64,000 nt of DNA from the NCBI RefSeq assembly GCF_900491745.1, contig NZ_UETR01000005.1, forward strand, positions 310,001 to 374,000. The letters are read 5' to 3'. Under the pieces are notes generated by a model. That model was not told the origin of the DNA, did not search any database, and saw only the letters and a program-made list of their open reading frames with translations. The translations under genes were made by a program, and so were the position numbers. Below, in pieces: positions 18,094 through 27,041 of this stretch (its first letter is position 1; each line of letters begins with the position of its first letter). Source of the DNA: Amarolinea aalborgensis (lineage in GTDB: Bacteria > Chloroflexota > Anaerolineae > SSC4 > Amarolineaceae).

Positions 18094-19071
18094 TCACCGG
18101 ACCGCCACGGCAGCGTCGCCAAACTCACCCACGAACAAAATCTCCGGCTGCAGGGTCACTCCAAACTGTGCTTGTACGCGTTGGCGGGCCAACTCGATCG
18201 CAGCTTTCACATCGGTCGCCTGCCCTGCGCCCAAATTAACAATGAAATTGGCATGAACCGGGCTGAACTGAACACTGCCTACCGTCACACCCTTCAGGCC
18301 AACCGCCTCGATCAAGCGTCCCGCATAGTCTCCCGGCGGATTCTGAAAGATGGAGCCGGCGCTGGCCTCGATGGGCTGCGTGGCCCGCCGATGGGCGAGA
18401 AAGCGGGCGGCACGAGCTTCCAACTCGTCGCGGTTGGCCGCCTGCAAACGGAACGTGGCTGACAAGACCACCGCGCCCCGGGTTTGGTTGTCGGTCGGCC
18501 GCTTGAGTCGGCTGAAGCGATAGGCATAGGCAAAGTCGGAAGCGGGCCACGCCGCCAACACGCCCTCGCCATCAAGCACCTGGGCTGAGAGCAAGTTGTC
18601 GGCAATGCAGCCGCCATGTGCGCCCGCATTACCAACCACCGCCCCGCCAACCGTTCCCGGTACGCTGACCGCCCACTCCAGTCCGGCCAATCCATGATGA
18701 ATGGCGCGCCGGGCCAAACCAGCTAACGAGGCGCCGCTTTCCGCCGTGACCAGGTCGTCATCGGTCAGGGTAATCTGCCGGCAGTGGTTGAGAATCACCA
18801 GGCCGCGCACGCCGGCATCACTGATCAGCACGTTGCTGCCGCCGCCGAGCAGGAAAACTGCAATGCCAGCCTCACGCGCCAGGTTGATCACCTGCGTCAG
18901 GTCGCTCAGCCGCTGCGCCACAACCAGAAGGTCGGTCGGCCCGCCGATCTTAAATGTCGTGTAGCCGGCAAGCGGGACATCAAACGAGATGACGAAGCCG
19001 GCCGCCTGGGCCTGAGCCACAAAATGGCGCCTGGCGTCGGTTTCGTTTTTTGCTTGTAGTTCAAAAATCAT
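18094..19071 (-). CDS. murB: UDP-N-acetylenolpyruvoylglucosamine reductase
   Basis: About 325 residues. A FAD enzyme that reduces UDP-GlcNAc-enolpyruvate to UDP-MurNAc. Recognised by YTTFKIGGPTDLLV, FLLGGGSNVLISD, the GLEWAVSVPGTVGGAVVGNAGAHGG region, and SAGSIFQNPPGDYAGRLIEA. The catalytic Ser sits in the AGSIFQNP segment, which indicates a type IIb-like MurB. I chose the ATG at 19071; a TTG at 19098 immediately after the murC stop is the alternative. Confidence 0.95.
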   Translation of the reverse strand: MIFELQAKNETDARRHFVAQAQAAGFVISFDVPLAGYTTFKIGGPTDLLVVAQRLSDLTQVINLAREAGIAVFLLGGGSNVLISDAGVRGLVILNHCRQITLTDDDLVTAESGASLAGLARRAIHHGLAGLEWAVSVPGTVGGAVVGNAGAHGGCIADNLLSAQVLDGEGVLAAWPASDFAYAYRFSRLKRPTDNQTRGAVVLSATFRLQAANRDELEARAARFLAHRRATQPIEASAGSIFQNPPGDYAGRLIEAVGLKGVTVGSVQFSPVHANFIVNLGAGQATDVKAAIELARQRVQAQFGVTLQPEILFVGEFGDAAVAVR

Positions 19072-19099
19072 TTTACACCAAGATGGCAAAAAAGCCAAC

Positions 19100-20572
19100 T
19101 TATTCCTGTCTGGAAATGGCCGGCGCTACGGAGGATATCGGCGTCGAAACCTCTGTGACTATGCGCAAAACTATGTCTCCCACCCGATATCCATCGCCGG
19201 CGCCCAGGGTCAGAAGCAAATCTCCTGGCTGTAGCTCGTTTGCCAGGATGGCGGCTGCGCTTTCCAGGCTGGCGACGTAGCGCACCGACGGATGCTCGAT
19301 GGCCGCCGCCAGCGCCGCGCCGCTCACGCCGAGGGTGTCCGTTTCCCTGGCTGCGAAAATATCGGCAACGAGCACCTGGTCCGCGGCGTCGAACGCGTGA
19401 CAAAATGCATCCCACAACGCCAGCGTGCGGCTGTAAGTGTGGGGTTGAAAAAAAGCCCACACGCGGCCGCTGCCGGCCAAATCACGCGCGGCCGCCAAAG
19501 TAGCCCGAATTTCGGTCGGGTGATGAGCATAGTCATCGAATACGCGAATGCCTGCGATCTCGCCTTTGGCCTCGAAACGACGGCCTGCGCCCTGATACGC
19601 GGCCAATTGAGCCACGGCGACATCAGGCTGCACGCCGACGCGCTGACAGGCAGCCAACGCGGCCAGGGCATTGCGCACATTGTGCACGCCCGGAACTTGC
19701 AAACGTAATGTTCCGATGCGGTCTGACCCTTGCCACACCTCGGCCTGGCTGCCGCCGTTCGCGGTGAACACCACTCGCTTTGCGTGTAGTAAAAGGTCTG
19801 ACGCCAAACCATAACACGCCACCTGCGCGCCGTCTGCCTCCCGCCGCGCGGCCAGCCGCTGCGCCCCCGGATCATCACCGCAGGCCACCAGCCAACCGCC
19901 TGGACGCACCTGACCGGCAAAACGAGCAAAGGCCTCCTCGAAAAGAGCCGCCGTGGGATAACAGTCGGGGTGATCCCATTCTACATTGGTGACCACCGCC
20001 ACGGTTGGGTGCAAGCCCCAAAACATGCGGTCATACTCATCAGCCTCGATGACAAAGATCTGCCCCGCGCCGGCCGCGGCGTTGACCCCCAAGTTGCGCA
20101 CATATCCCCCGACGATGAAACCCGGCTGCATCCCTGCGCCGTCCAGGATCGTCGCCGCCATGCCGGTGGTGGTGGTTTTGCCGTGCGTACCGGCGACCGC
20201 GATCAGCGTCTGCTCGTACAGCAGTGGCCCTAGGAAGTCCTGGCGCTTGACGACCGGGACGCCGGCCGCCTGCGCCGCGGTCACCTCAGGATTATCGGCC
20301 GGCACCGCCGAGGAGATCAAGACCAGATCCGCGCCCGCCACTTGCGCCGCGGCGTGCCCCACGAATGCCGCCGCGCCCAGGCTGCGCAGCTCGGCCAGGG
20401 TCGCGCTCTCCTGCCGGTCCGAACCGGACACACGAAATCCCCGTTGTAAAAGAACGCGGGCAATGGCCGCAAGACCGCTGCCTCCGATGCCCACCAGGTG
20501 AATCTGGGGACGGTAGCCGCGCGGCGGTTGTCCCAGCCATGCGCGCCACGCGCGCCGGTCAATCGTTTGCAT
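19100..20572 (-). CDS. murC: UDP-N-acetylmuramate--L-alanine ligase
   Basis: About 490 residues. It adds L-Ala to UDP-MurNAc. The N-terminal UDP-binding motif HLVGIGGSGLAAIARVL, the ATP-binding loop VAGTHGKTTTTGMAA, the Mg-site stretch VIEADEYDRMF, and FDDYAHHPTEIRATL are all characteristic. The ATG at 20572 is preferred; an in-frame GTG lies at 20578, directly after the preceding membrane gene stop. Confidence 0.96.
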   Translation of the reverse strand: MQTIDRRAWRAWLGQPPRGYRPQIHLVGIGGSGLAAIARVLLQRGFRVSGSDRQESATLAELRSLGAAAFVGHAAAQVAGADLVLISSAVPADNPEVTAAQAAGVPVVKRQDFLGPLLYEQTLIAVAGTHGKTTTTGMAATILDGAGMQPGFIVGGYVRNLGVNAAAGAGQIFVIEADEYDRMFWGLHPTVAVVTNVEWDHPDCYPTAALFEEAFARFAGQVRPGGWLVACGDDPGAQRLAARREADGAQVACYGLASDLLLHAKRVVFTANGGSQAEVWQGSDRIGTLRLQVPGVHNVRNALAALAACQRVGVQPDVAVAQLAAYQGAGRRFEAKGEIAGIRVFDDYAHHPTEIRATLAAARDLAGSGRVWAFFQPHTYSRTLALWDAFCHAFDAADQVLVADIFAARETDTLGVSGAALAAAIEHPSVRYVASLESAAAILANELQPGDLLLTLGAGDGYRVGDIVLRIVTEVSTPISSVAPAISRQE

Positions 20573-20579
20573 TCGCACC

Positions 20580-21098
20580 CTACTTACGCACGCGCATGAT
20601 GATCAGAAAAAGAAGCAGCGCCACCAGGGCCGTGACCGGCAGCGTCGGCGGTAGATACTTAGGCGCCCCCTTAGCGAACTCAGATAATTTCGTGGCATCG
20701 AGCAGGCTCTGGGGCAGTGGATACTTGTTGATCGCCATGTAATACCATAAGGTCCCTGCCACCAGGATGCCGTTGAGCAGACCGAACACGATATTGAAAA
20801 ACAGCCCTGAGCTGCCGCGCCGCGGTTGGCCTTTGAAAACCAGGGTTTCACCGGCATAGCCGGCGTACACAATCATGATGAAGATAAACTGAAAGGCGAT
20901 CATCAGGACCACGTTCTGGCTATCGCCGCGAAAAACGGCCGTGATCGCGACTGTAAGCGGCTTTTCCATCAGCTTGAGAGCCACCAACGCAGCCAGAATC
21001 AGCGCCGTGGAACCTAACTCCTTCTGATAGCCGCGCGCCATGCTGATCATCACGAAGATAATCACCACGACGCCCCACAGCACTTCTATCGGTCCCAT
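20580..21098 (-). CDS. Uncharacterised four-helix membrane protein in the dcw cluster
   Basis: 172 residues. Hydrophobic stretches near the N terminus (VLWGVVVIIFVMISMARGY), at about 60-80, at about 100-125 and at the C terminus (ALVALLLFLIIMRVRK) give about four to five membrane passes. It weakly resembles CvpA-like proteins in size and in the early GYQKE segment, but I cannot assign it. It lies between a second unknown membrane gene and murC and is almost contiguous with both, so it is transcribed with the peptidoglycan genes. A role in wall synthesis or in positioning the machinery is inference from context. Confidence 0.75.
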   Translation of the reverse strand: MGPIEVLWGVVVIIFVMISMARGYQKELGSTALILAALVALKLMEKPLTVAITAVFRGDSQNVVLMIAFQFIFIMIVYAGYAGETLVFKGQPRRGSSGLFFNIVFGLLNGILVAGTLWYYMAINKYPLPQSLLDATKLSEFAKGAPKYLPPTLPVTALVALLLFLIIMRVRK

Positions 21099-21110
21099 TG
21101 ATTGCTATCC

Positions 21111-21752
21111 TCAGCGCAGCTCATTCACCGCCCAGTACATCAGGAACGCCACCAACAGGACGATGGCGGTCATCAGGTTGTCCGACGTGAACGTCACGCC
21201 AATGCTGCTCGCCACCACACGAAAGGTTTCGGCCGCCTGTCGGGTCAGTTCCTGGCCGTTGACGATCTGCTGGGGCGCAGGCACCGCTTTTGGCAGGTTT
21301 GGCAACAACACCAGGCCCAGGATATAGGCATTGACAAGTCCCAGGACCGCGCCGCCGGTCGAAGGGGGACTAATACCCTTGAAAAAAGAAAGCCCGCCAA
21401 TTCGATACGCAATGAAGACGCCGATTAGAAAAATGATAAAGATCACCGCTTCTTGCTGCTTCAGCGGAACCAAGCGCCAGTTTGCCAGGCTCTCCGCATT
21501 CATCCCAGGATCAGGCCTATTCAGGATAGCGACCTGCAGCTGAGACCAAAGCTGCCTCAGCTCCTGGCCGACCACATTGAGTGCATCTATGAAGCCGTTG
21601 CCAATCGTTGTGAAAATCAGCAAAGAAGAAAAGCCCAGGATGAGCAAAGTCGCGCCTTCACGGGCCGCGCCGCGGCGATAGCCGACAGCCATGGCGACGA
21701 CCACTAAAAAGACGGTGACCAAAGCAATCCGCACGCCCTGAGTGTCAGTCAT
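21111..21752 (-). CDS. Second uncharacterised membrane protein in the dcw cluster
   Basis: 213 residues with about five hydrophobic segments (ALVTVFLVVVAMAVGYRRGA, a segment at 35-60, AVIFIIFLIGVFIAYRIGG, GLVNAYILGLVLLPNL and a C-terminal helix). The opening GYRRGAAREG parallels the GYQKELG of the next gene, so the two may be distant paralogues or subunits of one complex. The start overlaps the murG stop by eight bases. The CvpA superfamily is the nearest idea by architecture. Function unknown. Confidence 0.75.
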   Translation of the reverse strand: MTDTQGVRIALVTVFLVVVAMAVGYRRGAAREGATLLILGFSSLLIFTTIGNGFIDALNVVGQELRQLWSQLQVAILNRPDPGMNAESLANWRLVPLKQQEAVIFIIFLIGVFIAYRIGGLSFFKGISPPSTGGAVLGLVNAYILGLVLLPNLPKAVPAPQQIVNGQELTRQAAETFRVVASSIGVTFTSDNLMTAIVLLVAFLMYWAVNELR

Positions 21753-22983
21753 ACGATGCTCCCAAGCTCAGCAGCTCATCCACGATCGCCTCTGCGGCCT
21801 GCGGTCGCGCCAGGGCGGCCGCCTGCTGCGCCATCCCCTTCAGGCGCTGACGATCACGCAGCAGATCGAGCGCCAATGGTGCGAGTCGGGCGCCCAACTC
21901 GTCGTCGCGCAGCTTGAGCGCCGCGCCGCGCTGCACCAGGTAGTCGGCGTTGGCATCCTGATGCTGACCGGCGTACGGGTAAGGCGCCAGGATGGACGGC
22001 AGCCCAAGCAGCGGGAACTCGCCCAACGTCGAAGCGCCTGCGCGGGCCACGACCAAATCGGCGGCGGCTAAGGCCAGCGCCATATCATCGTGCAAATAGG
22101 CAAAGGCGTGATAGCGCCCACGCCGATCGGCCGGCAGCGCCGTCGCCCCGGCCGCGGCCAGCGGCCAATCGAGCGCGCCGCTGATGTGAATGACCTGCGT
22201 GTGTGCGATGAGCGCAGGCAGCGCGGCCAGCAGCGCCTGGTTGATGCTGTGCGCGCCCCGGCTGCCCCCAAAAACCAGCAGGGTGGGCGTCGCCGGATCG
22301 AGGCCAAAATGGGCGCGGGCCGCATCTCGATTCGTCGCCGCGGTGTGCAGTTCCTGGCGCACCGGGTAGCCTGTAACCACAGCCTTGCCGGGAAACCACG
22401 ACGCGACCTCTGGAAATGACACCGCCACCCGGTCAGCCAGGCGGCTCAGGACTCGAATCGCCAGGCCCGGCGTCAGGTCCGGCAGATAGATCAAAATCGG
22501 CGTCCCCATCCGGTAGGCGGCCCAAACAACCGGCGAGCACACATAGCCGCCGGTGACAAAACAAACCTGCGGTCGAAATTCGCGCAGGATCGCCGCGCTT
22601 TGCCGCACGCCGTGCGCCATGCGCAGCAAGTTGCGCGCCGCCGTCCACGGCGCCCGCCCCCGCAGTTGGCCGGTGGCAATGGCCCGGTACGGCAGGCCCG
22701 CCCGCGCGGCCAATTCAACCTCAACGCCATCCTCACTGCCGACGTACAGGACGGCGGCCGCGTCCAAAGAACCGTGCGCGGGTTGAGCTGGCAAGCTGGC
22801 GACGAGGGGCCGCCCGTCCCCGGCTGGGCGCAGACCGGCTGCTGATGGCCGCGCCGCGTGGGCTGGGTCGCGGGATGTGGCGTCCGCCGGCGCGGCGCCG
22901 AGCCGTGCTTGCAGCGCCTGGCAAACGGCGAGGGCTGGATAGACGTGCCCGCCCGTACCCCCGCCAGAAATCAAAACGCGCAT
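21745..22983 (-). CDS. murG: UDP-GlcNAc:lipid I N-acetylglucosamine transferase MurG, with unusual insertion
   Basis: 412 residues, longer than the usual 350-370. The N-terminal glycine loop MRVLISGGGTGGHVYPALAV and the later GGSRGAHSINQALL and AGASTLGEFPLLG motifs identify MurG, which converts lipid I to lipid II. Between the first helix and the strand VLYVGSEDGVEVELA is an extra stretch of about 45 residues rich in Ala, Pro and Arg (residues about 31-75), not expected in the family. This stretch lies inside the region that overlaps the 3' end of ftsW in another frame. Confidence 0.93.
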   Translation of the reverse strand: MRVLISGGGTGGHVYPALAVCQALQARLGAAPADATSRDPAHAARPSAAGLRPAGDGRPLVASLPAQPAHGSLDAAAVLYVGSEDGVEVELAARAGLPYRAIATGQLRGRAPWTAARNLLRMAHGVRQSAAILREFRPQVCFVTGGYVCSPVVWAAYRMGTPILIYLPDLTPGLAIRVLSRLADRVAVSFPEVASWFPGKAVVTGYPVRQELHTAATNRDAARAHFGLDPATPTLLVFGGSRGAHSINQALLAALPALIAHTQVIHISGALDWPLAAAGATALPADRRGRYHAFAYLHDDMALALAAADLVVARAGASTLGEFPLLGLPSILAPYPYAGQHQDANADYLVQRGAALKLRDDELGARLAPLALDLLRDRQRLKGMAQQAAALARPQAAEAIVDELLSLGASYD

Positions 22984-24103
22984 TGGCTAGTACTCCGTTT
23001 GTTTGTGAGCGCCCCGTACTGTGCGCGACGGACATCAACATCCCGATGGCCGCCATGTTGATGACGAGGGATGAACCGCCATAACTGACAAAAGGCAGCG
23101 TCACACCTGTGAGCGGCCCCAAGCCTGTGGCTGCGGCCACGTGAACGATGGCCTGGTAGACGAGCCAAATGGTAATGCCGAAAGCGAGCAGAAAGCCAAA
23201 GCCGTCGGTCGCCCGCGAGGCAATGCGCAGTCCGCGGAAGGTCAGCCCCAGGTAGAGCGCCACGACAAACAGGGTTCCTGGCAAGCCGAATTCCTCGCCA
23301 ATGACTGACACGATGCCATCGGTCCAGGGGAGAGGCATATTGGTTTTGAGGTCGCCATTGCCAAGGCCGCGCCCCAGCAGGCCGCCATTTTTGAACGCAT
23401 TGCCGAACTGCTGAACCTGTTCATTGTTCGCCTGGCTCGGATCGCCGCCGGCCGTAATCATCTGCTCGATACGATCCCGCGCATGCGGATAGCGGGTGAA
23501 GAGCAGGCCGCAGGTGAGCAGGAAGACGGCCACGCAAACGGCCACCTGCCGCGGCGTTGCCCCCGCGATGAAGAACATCGTCATCGCGGTGGCTGTCACC
23601 AGGATCGCGGTGCTCAAATTTGGCTCCAGCACGATCAATCCGGCCACGATGCCCAAGACAACGCTAAATGGAAGCAGGCCATAGGAGATCAGTTTGATTT
23701 TTTCGCCCTTGCTCGTGAGCCAGGCCGAGGCGTAGATCACCATGATGAGCTTGGCCGCTTCACCAGGCTGAATGGAGCCGCCGGCCAGGGTGCGTCTGGC
23801 GCCATAGATCTCCTCGCCAAAGAGGAGCACGGCCACCAACAGAACCAGGATGAGGCCGAGCAGCGGCGTCGCATAGCGTTCGAGCAGGCGGTAATTCAGC
23901 AGCGCACAGGCCAACATGGCAACGACGCCAGCCACAATCCACTGCAGTTGGCGCTGCGCAAAATAGGTCGGCGACAGGTCGAAACGCATGACGGCCTGCT
24001 GATAGCTGGAGCTGAAGATCATGATGAAACCGATGCCGATCAAGGTTGCGGTGAGCGTCAGCAGTCCGTAATCGAGCAGGGCGACGTTTTTGGCTGCCTT
24101 CAT
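22733..24103 (-). CDS. ftsW: Lipid II polymerase/division protein FtsW, with long C-terminal tail
   Basis: 456 residues of the SEDS family: about ten membrane helices, with LTATLIGIGFIMIFSSSYQQ at the start, GDPSQANNEQVQQFGNAFKN and GNGDLKTNMPLPWTDGI in the loop regions, and LPFVSYGGSSLVINMAAIGM near the end. FtsW polymerises lipid II with its partner PBP. The normal end of the family is near residue 370. A further tail of about 85 residues, very rich in Arg, Ala, Pro and Ser, runs through the start of murG in another frame. The tail may be real or may reflect a lost stop codon. Confidence 0.92.
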   Translation of the reverse strand: MKAAKNVALLDYGLLTLTATLIGIGFIMIFSSSYQQAVMRFDLSPTYFAQRQLQWIVAGVVAMLACALLNYRLLERYATPLLGLILVLLVAVLLFGEEIYGARRTLAGGSIQPGEAAKLIMVIYASAWLTSKGEKIKLISYGLLPFSVVLGIVAGLIVLEPNLSTAILVTATAMTMFFIAGATPRQVAVCVAVFLLTCGLLFTRYPHARDRIEQMITAGGDPSQANNEQVQQFGNAFKNGGLLGRGLGNGDLKTNMPLPWTDGIVSVIGEEFGLPGTLFVVALYLGLTFRGLRIASRATDGFGFLLAFGITIWLVYQAIVHVAAATGLGPLTGVTLPFVSYGGSSLVINMAAIGMLMSVAHSTGRSQTNGVLANARFDFWRGYGRARLSSPRRLPGAASTARRRAGGRHIPRPSPRGAAISSRSAPSRGRAAPRRQLASSTRARFFGRGRRPVRRQ

Positions 24104-25566
24104 GAGCTCCCCTCCATCGGCGGCAACGCGTGGACCAAAGCCCGAAAATGTTCACCGCGGGCGGCAAAATCGCGATAGGCGTCATAGCTGGTGCCGCCCG
24201 GCGACAGGAGTACAACCTCTCCCGGCTGCGCGCACGCGGCCGCCAGGGCCACAGCCTCCGTCAGGCTGTCGGTGTGATGCACAACCGGCGGCGCGCCTGG
24301 CGCCTCGGGATGCGCCGTCGCAAAATCGGTCAGGGCGCGCTGGATGAGGCCGGCGGCTTCGCCAAACGTAATGAGATGGCGCACCCGTCCGCGCACGGCC
24401 AACGCCAACGATTCCCAGGGCAGATGTTTGTCGCGCCCGCCCGCTAACAAGACAATTGGCTCAGCAAACGAATGCAGCGCGGCGATCGTGCGTTCTGGCG
24501 CGGTAGCAATCGAGTCGTTGTACCAGGCCACGCCCTGACGCATGCGCACCAATTCCAGCCGATGGGCCACGCCGGTGAAGGTGCTCGCCACGGCCGCCAT
24601 GGCCTCCACGCTGGCGCCGGCCGACCCGCTCAGGCAAAAGGCCGCCAGCAGATTGGCGATGTTGTGCATGCCGCGCAGGCGCACGTCTGCCGCGCGGCAG
24701 ACAACCTGGTCGCTCTGCCCAGGCAGGCGCAGGATCAACTCGCCGCCGCGGAGAAAAGCGCCGGCCCGCGGCTCGGCAACGAGACTGAATCCCAAAACGT
24801 GCACCCCCGCCGCTGGTTGCGCCGCCAGGGCTTCGGCATACCACGCGCCGCAGATGTCGTTGTCCAGGCCCAGCACCAGCACATCGCCGGGGCGCTGATG
24901 ACGCGCCAGGTTGTACTTGGCCGCGGCGTAGGCGGCCATGGAAGGATGGCGATCGAGATGGTTGGGCGTCACGTTGAGAATGCCAGCCACACGCGTGCTG
25001 ACTGGCGCGCCCAGGCACAACGCCGAATCGAAGAGCTCGAGCTGGAAACTAGACAACTCCAGCACGACCCGGTCGTCCGCGGCGATGGCGTCCAGGCGGT
25101 CAATGAGGGGGACGCCGATGTTGCCGCCAACCCAGGTTGTCAGACCGCTGGCTTTGAGCATCTCGCCGGTCAGGGTGGTGGTGGTGGTCTTGCCGCTCGA
25201 GCCGGTGATGCCGACGCTGAAGGCCGGGCACTGCTGCAAGGTCAACAGGGAGTCATTGCTGAGTGGAATGCGGCGCGCACGCGCGGCCTGTACAATCGGT
25301 ATGTCGGGCGACACGCCGCCGCTCAGGCACAGCACATCCGCGTCATCCAGCAGCGACAGCGGGTGACTGCCCAGGGCCAGGGCGACCGGCAGATCGGCGA
25401 CGGCCGCGAGGGACGCGGCCAGGGCCGGCGCGTCGGCCGCCTGCACATCGCTGATCGTAACCCGCGCGCCCACCGCGCACAGGAAACGCGCCAGCGCGGC
25501 GCCTTGTCGGGCCAGACCCAAAATCACGATGTGCTTGCCTCGAAACCACGACGAATCCATCATCAT
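24100..25566 (-). CDS. murD: UDP-N-acetylmuramoylalanine--D-glutamate ligase
   Basis: 488 residues. It adds D-Glu to UDP-MurNAc-L-Ala. Family features: the N-terminal HIVILGLARQGAALARFL, the P-loop VGITGSSGKTTTTTLTGEML, NVTPNHLDRHPSMAAYAAAK, and the C-terminal SPGGTSYDAYRDFAARGEHF. The stop overlaps the ftsW start as ATGA. Several tandem ATG codons occur at the start. Confidence 0.96.
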   Translation of the reverse strand: MMMDSSWFRGKHIVILGLARQGAALARFLCAVGARVTISDVQAADAPALAASLAAVADLPVALALGSHPLSLLDDADVLCLSGGVSPDIPIVQAARARRIPLSNDSLLTLQQCPAFSVGITGSSGKTTTTTLTGEMLKASGLTTWVGGNIGVPLIDRLDAIAADDRVVLELSSFQLELFDSALCLGAPVSTRVAGILNVTPNHLDRHPSMAAYAAAKYNLARHQRPGDVLVLGLDNDICGAWYAEALAAQPAAGVHVLGFSLVAEPRAGAFLRGGELILRLPGQSDQVVCRAADVRLRGMHNIANLLAAFCLSGSAGASVEAMAAVASTFTGVAHRLELVRMRQGVAWYNDSIATAPERTIAALHSFAEPIVLLAGGRDKHLPWESLALAVRGRVRHLITFGEAAGLIQRALTDFATAHPEAPGAPPVVHHTDSLTEAVALAAACAQPGEVVLLSPGGTSYDAYRDFAARGEHFRALVHALPPMEGSS

Positions 25567-25573
25567 CCATCCA

Positions 25574-26026
25574 TCATGCCAGCAGCGACCACGCGCTGGC
25601 CTCCCAGTGACCCTGCGGCGTTACGCGCTGGCTCCAGACCACGTCAACCGAGTCGCCCCAGCGCTGCGCCGCCAGGTGAGCCAGGCGGCGGCCATCCGCC
25701 GGGTTGACGCGCCAGGCGCGATGCTCAACCCAAACCTCCAGCGCTTCTTGCAGCGTGCCATCGGCCAGGCAGGTCAACGGGCTAAGGGCAATATCAACCG
25801 CCAGCAGGTGCAGGCGCAGGTCCGCGCGGCTGCCGGCGTTGGCCGTCAGCGACGCGGTCGCCTGCGCCAGGGATGTCGAAGCCAGGCGCCAGGCCAGTTC
25901 TGGCTGCGCTTGCTCCAAGGCCGCCCGAATGTCATGGCTCACAGGGCGCAGGGCGCAGGCAATGGCCCGGCCAACCGTGTCGGCCAACGGCTGCGTCGTA
26001 TTGATGTGCAGCGCGATAGATGCCAT
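25574..26026 (-). CDS. Hypothetical protein between mraY and murD
   Basis: 150 residues from the ATG at 26026, eleven bases after the mraY stop; the longer open frame to 26182 lies inside mraY and is rejected. The protein is soluble-looking, rich in Ala and Leu, with no membrane helix, no Cys cluster and no motif I recognise. A helical N-terminal half (PLADTVGRAIACALRPVSHD) is followed by a mixed C-terminal half with several Trp (WVEHRAWRVNPADGRR). It is embedded in the dcw operon with no gaps, so it is likely expressed with the peptidoglycan genes. Function unknown. Confidence 0.7.
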   Translation of the reverse strand: MASIALHINTTQPLADTVGRAIACALRPVSHDIRAALEQAQPELAWRLASTSLAQATASLTANAGSRADLRLHLLAVDIALSPLTCLADGTLQEALEVWVEHRAWRVNPADGRRLAHLAAQRWGDSVDVVWSQRVTPQGHWEASAWSLLA

Positions 26027-26036
26027 GATTACCTGA

Positions 26037-27038
26037 TTAAAGCAGCGCGAGGGCAATGCCCAACATGCCGCACAAAATGCCGACCAACCAAAAACGTTGG
26101 GTGACTTGTGTTTCAGACCAACCGACCAATTCAAAATGATGGTGCAGCGGCGCCATTTTGAACAGGCGCCGCGGCTGCCCATACAGGCGCCGCGAGAGTT
26201 TGTACCAGAGCACCTGCAGTGTGACCGAGACTGTCTCCGCGGTGTAGACGCCAGCCACGATGGGCAATAGAAGCCATTGACCGGTCATCAAGGCCACCGC
26301 GGCGAGCGTGGCCCCCAACGCCAGGGAGCCAGTGTCGCCCATGAACAGTTCAGCCGGGTGCGCGTTGAACCACAAGAAGGCCATGATGGCGCCCACCAGC
26401 GTGAAGCAGAAGGCCACCAGCCACACCTGCTGCTGCAAGAAAGCGATGATGCCATAGCAGGTGAAGGCAATCGCGGCCAGGCTGCCCGCCAATCCATCGA
26501 GGCCGTCAGTCAGGTTGACGGCGTTGGAAAAGGCCACCACAATGAAAGCCGCCACCGGGATATACCACAGGCCAATGTCAATTTTGTCGCGCAGTCCTGG
26601 TAGGGCCAGGCTGCGCAGATCCAGCACAAAGTGCAAGAAGAGCACGACCAGCGTCGCCAGAATGACCTGCGCCAGCGCTTTCCACCGGCCCAGGATGCCT
26701 TCGCCTTTGGCGCGGCGTCCTCGCACCCCTTCCAAGTCGTCAATCGCGCCCAAGGCGCCGAACAAGAGCATCACGGTCATCGGCACGAGGACCGAACGGC
26801 CGATGATGTTCCAACCCAGCAGATTGGCGACGTTCAGGGCGCTGGTAATGACGATGACCGGAATCAAGATCATCAGGCCGCCCATCGTGGGAGTGCCTGT
26901 TTTGACTTGATGGGAGGTCGGCCCTTCGATGCGAATCTGCTTGCCGATCCGATTCCGAATCAGCAAGCTAATGAGCGGCCGCCCCCAGATGACGGCCAAA
27001 AAAAAGGCGATGGCGCCCAGCGTTAAGGAATAGGCCAT
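26037..27038 (-). CDS. mraY: Phospho-N-acetylmuramoyl-pentapeptide transferase
   Basis: 333 residues, about ten transmembrane helices. It transfers phospho-MurNAc-pentapeptide to undecaprenyl phosphate, forming lipid I. Motifs are HQVKTGTPTMGGLMIL, GAIDDLEGV with the Asp pair, the NAVNLTDGLDGLAGSLAA signature, and MGDTGSLALGATLA, then APLHHHFELVGWSETQVTQR in the C-terminal part. It lies between murF and the hypothetical gene. Confidence 0.97.
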   Translation of the reverse strand: MAYSLTLGAIAFFLAVIWGRPLISLLIRNRIGKQIRIEGPTSHQVKTGTPTMGGLMILIPVIVITSALNVANLLGWNIIGRSVLVPMTVMLLFGALGAIDDLEGVRGRRAKGEGILGRWKALAQVILATLVVLFLHFVLDLRSLALPGLRDKIDIGLWYIPVAAFIVVAFSNAVNLTDGLDGLAGSLAAIAFTCYGIIAFLQQQVWLVAFCFTLVGAIMAFLWFNAHPAELFMGDTGSLALGATLAAVALMTGQWLLLPIVAGVYTAETVSVTLQVLWYKLSRRLYGQPRRLFKMAPLHHHFELVGWSETQVTQRFWLVGILCGMLGIALALL

Positions 27039-27041
27039 GGG

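Noticed and set aside
24472..25707. 411-codon plus-strand frame opposite murD
   Set aside because: Antisense to a well-supported enzyme; translation is Gln/His/Arg-rich as expected for a shadow frame of GC-rich coding DNA.
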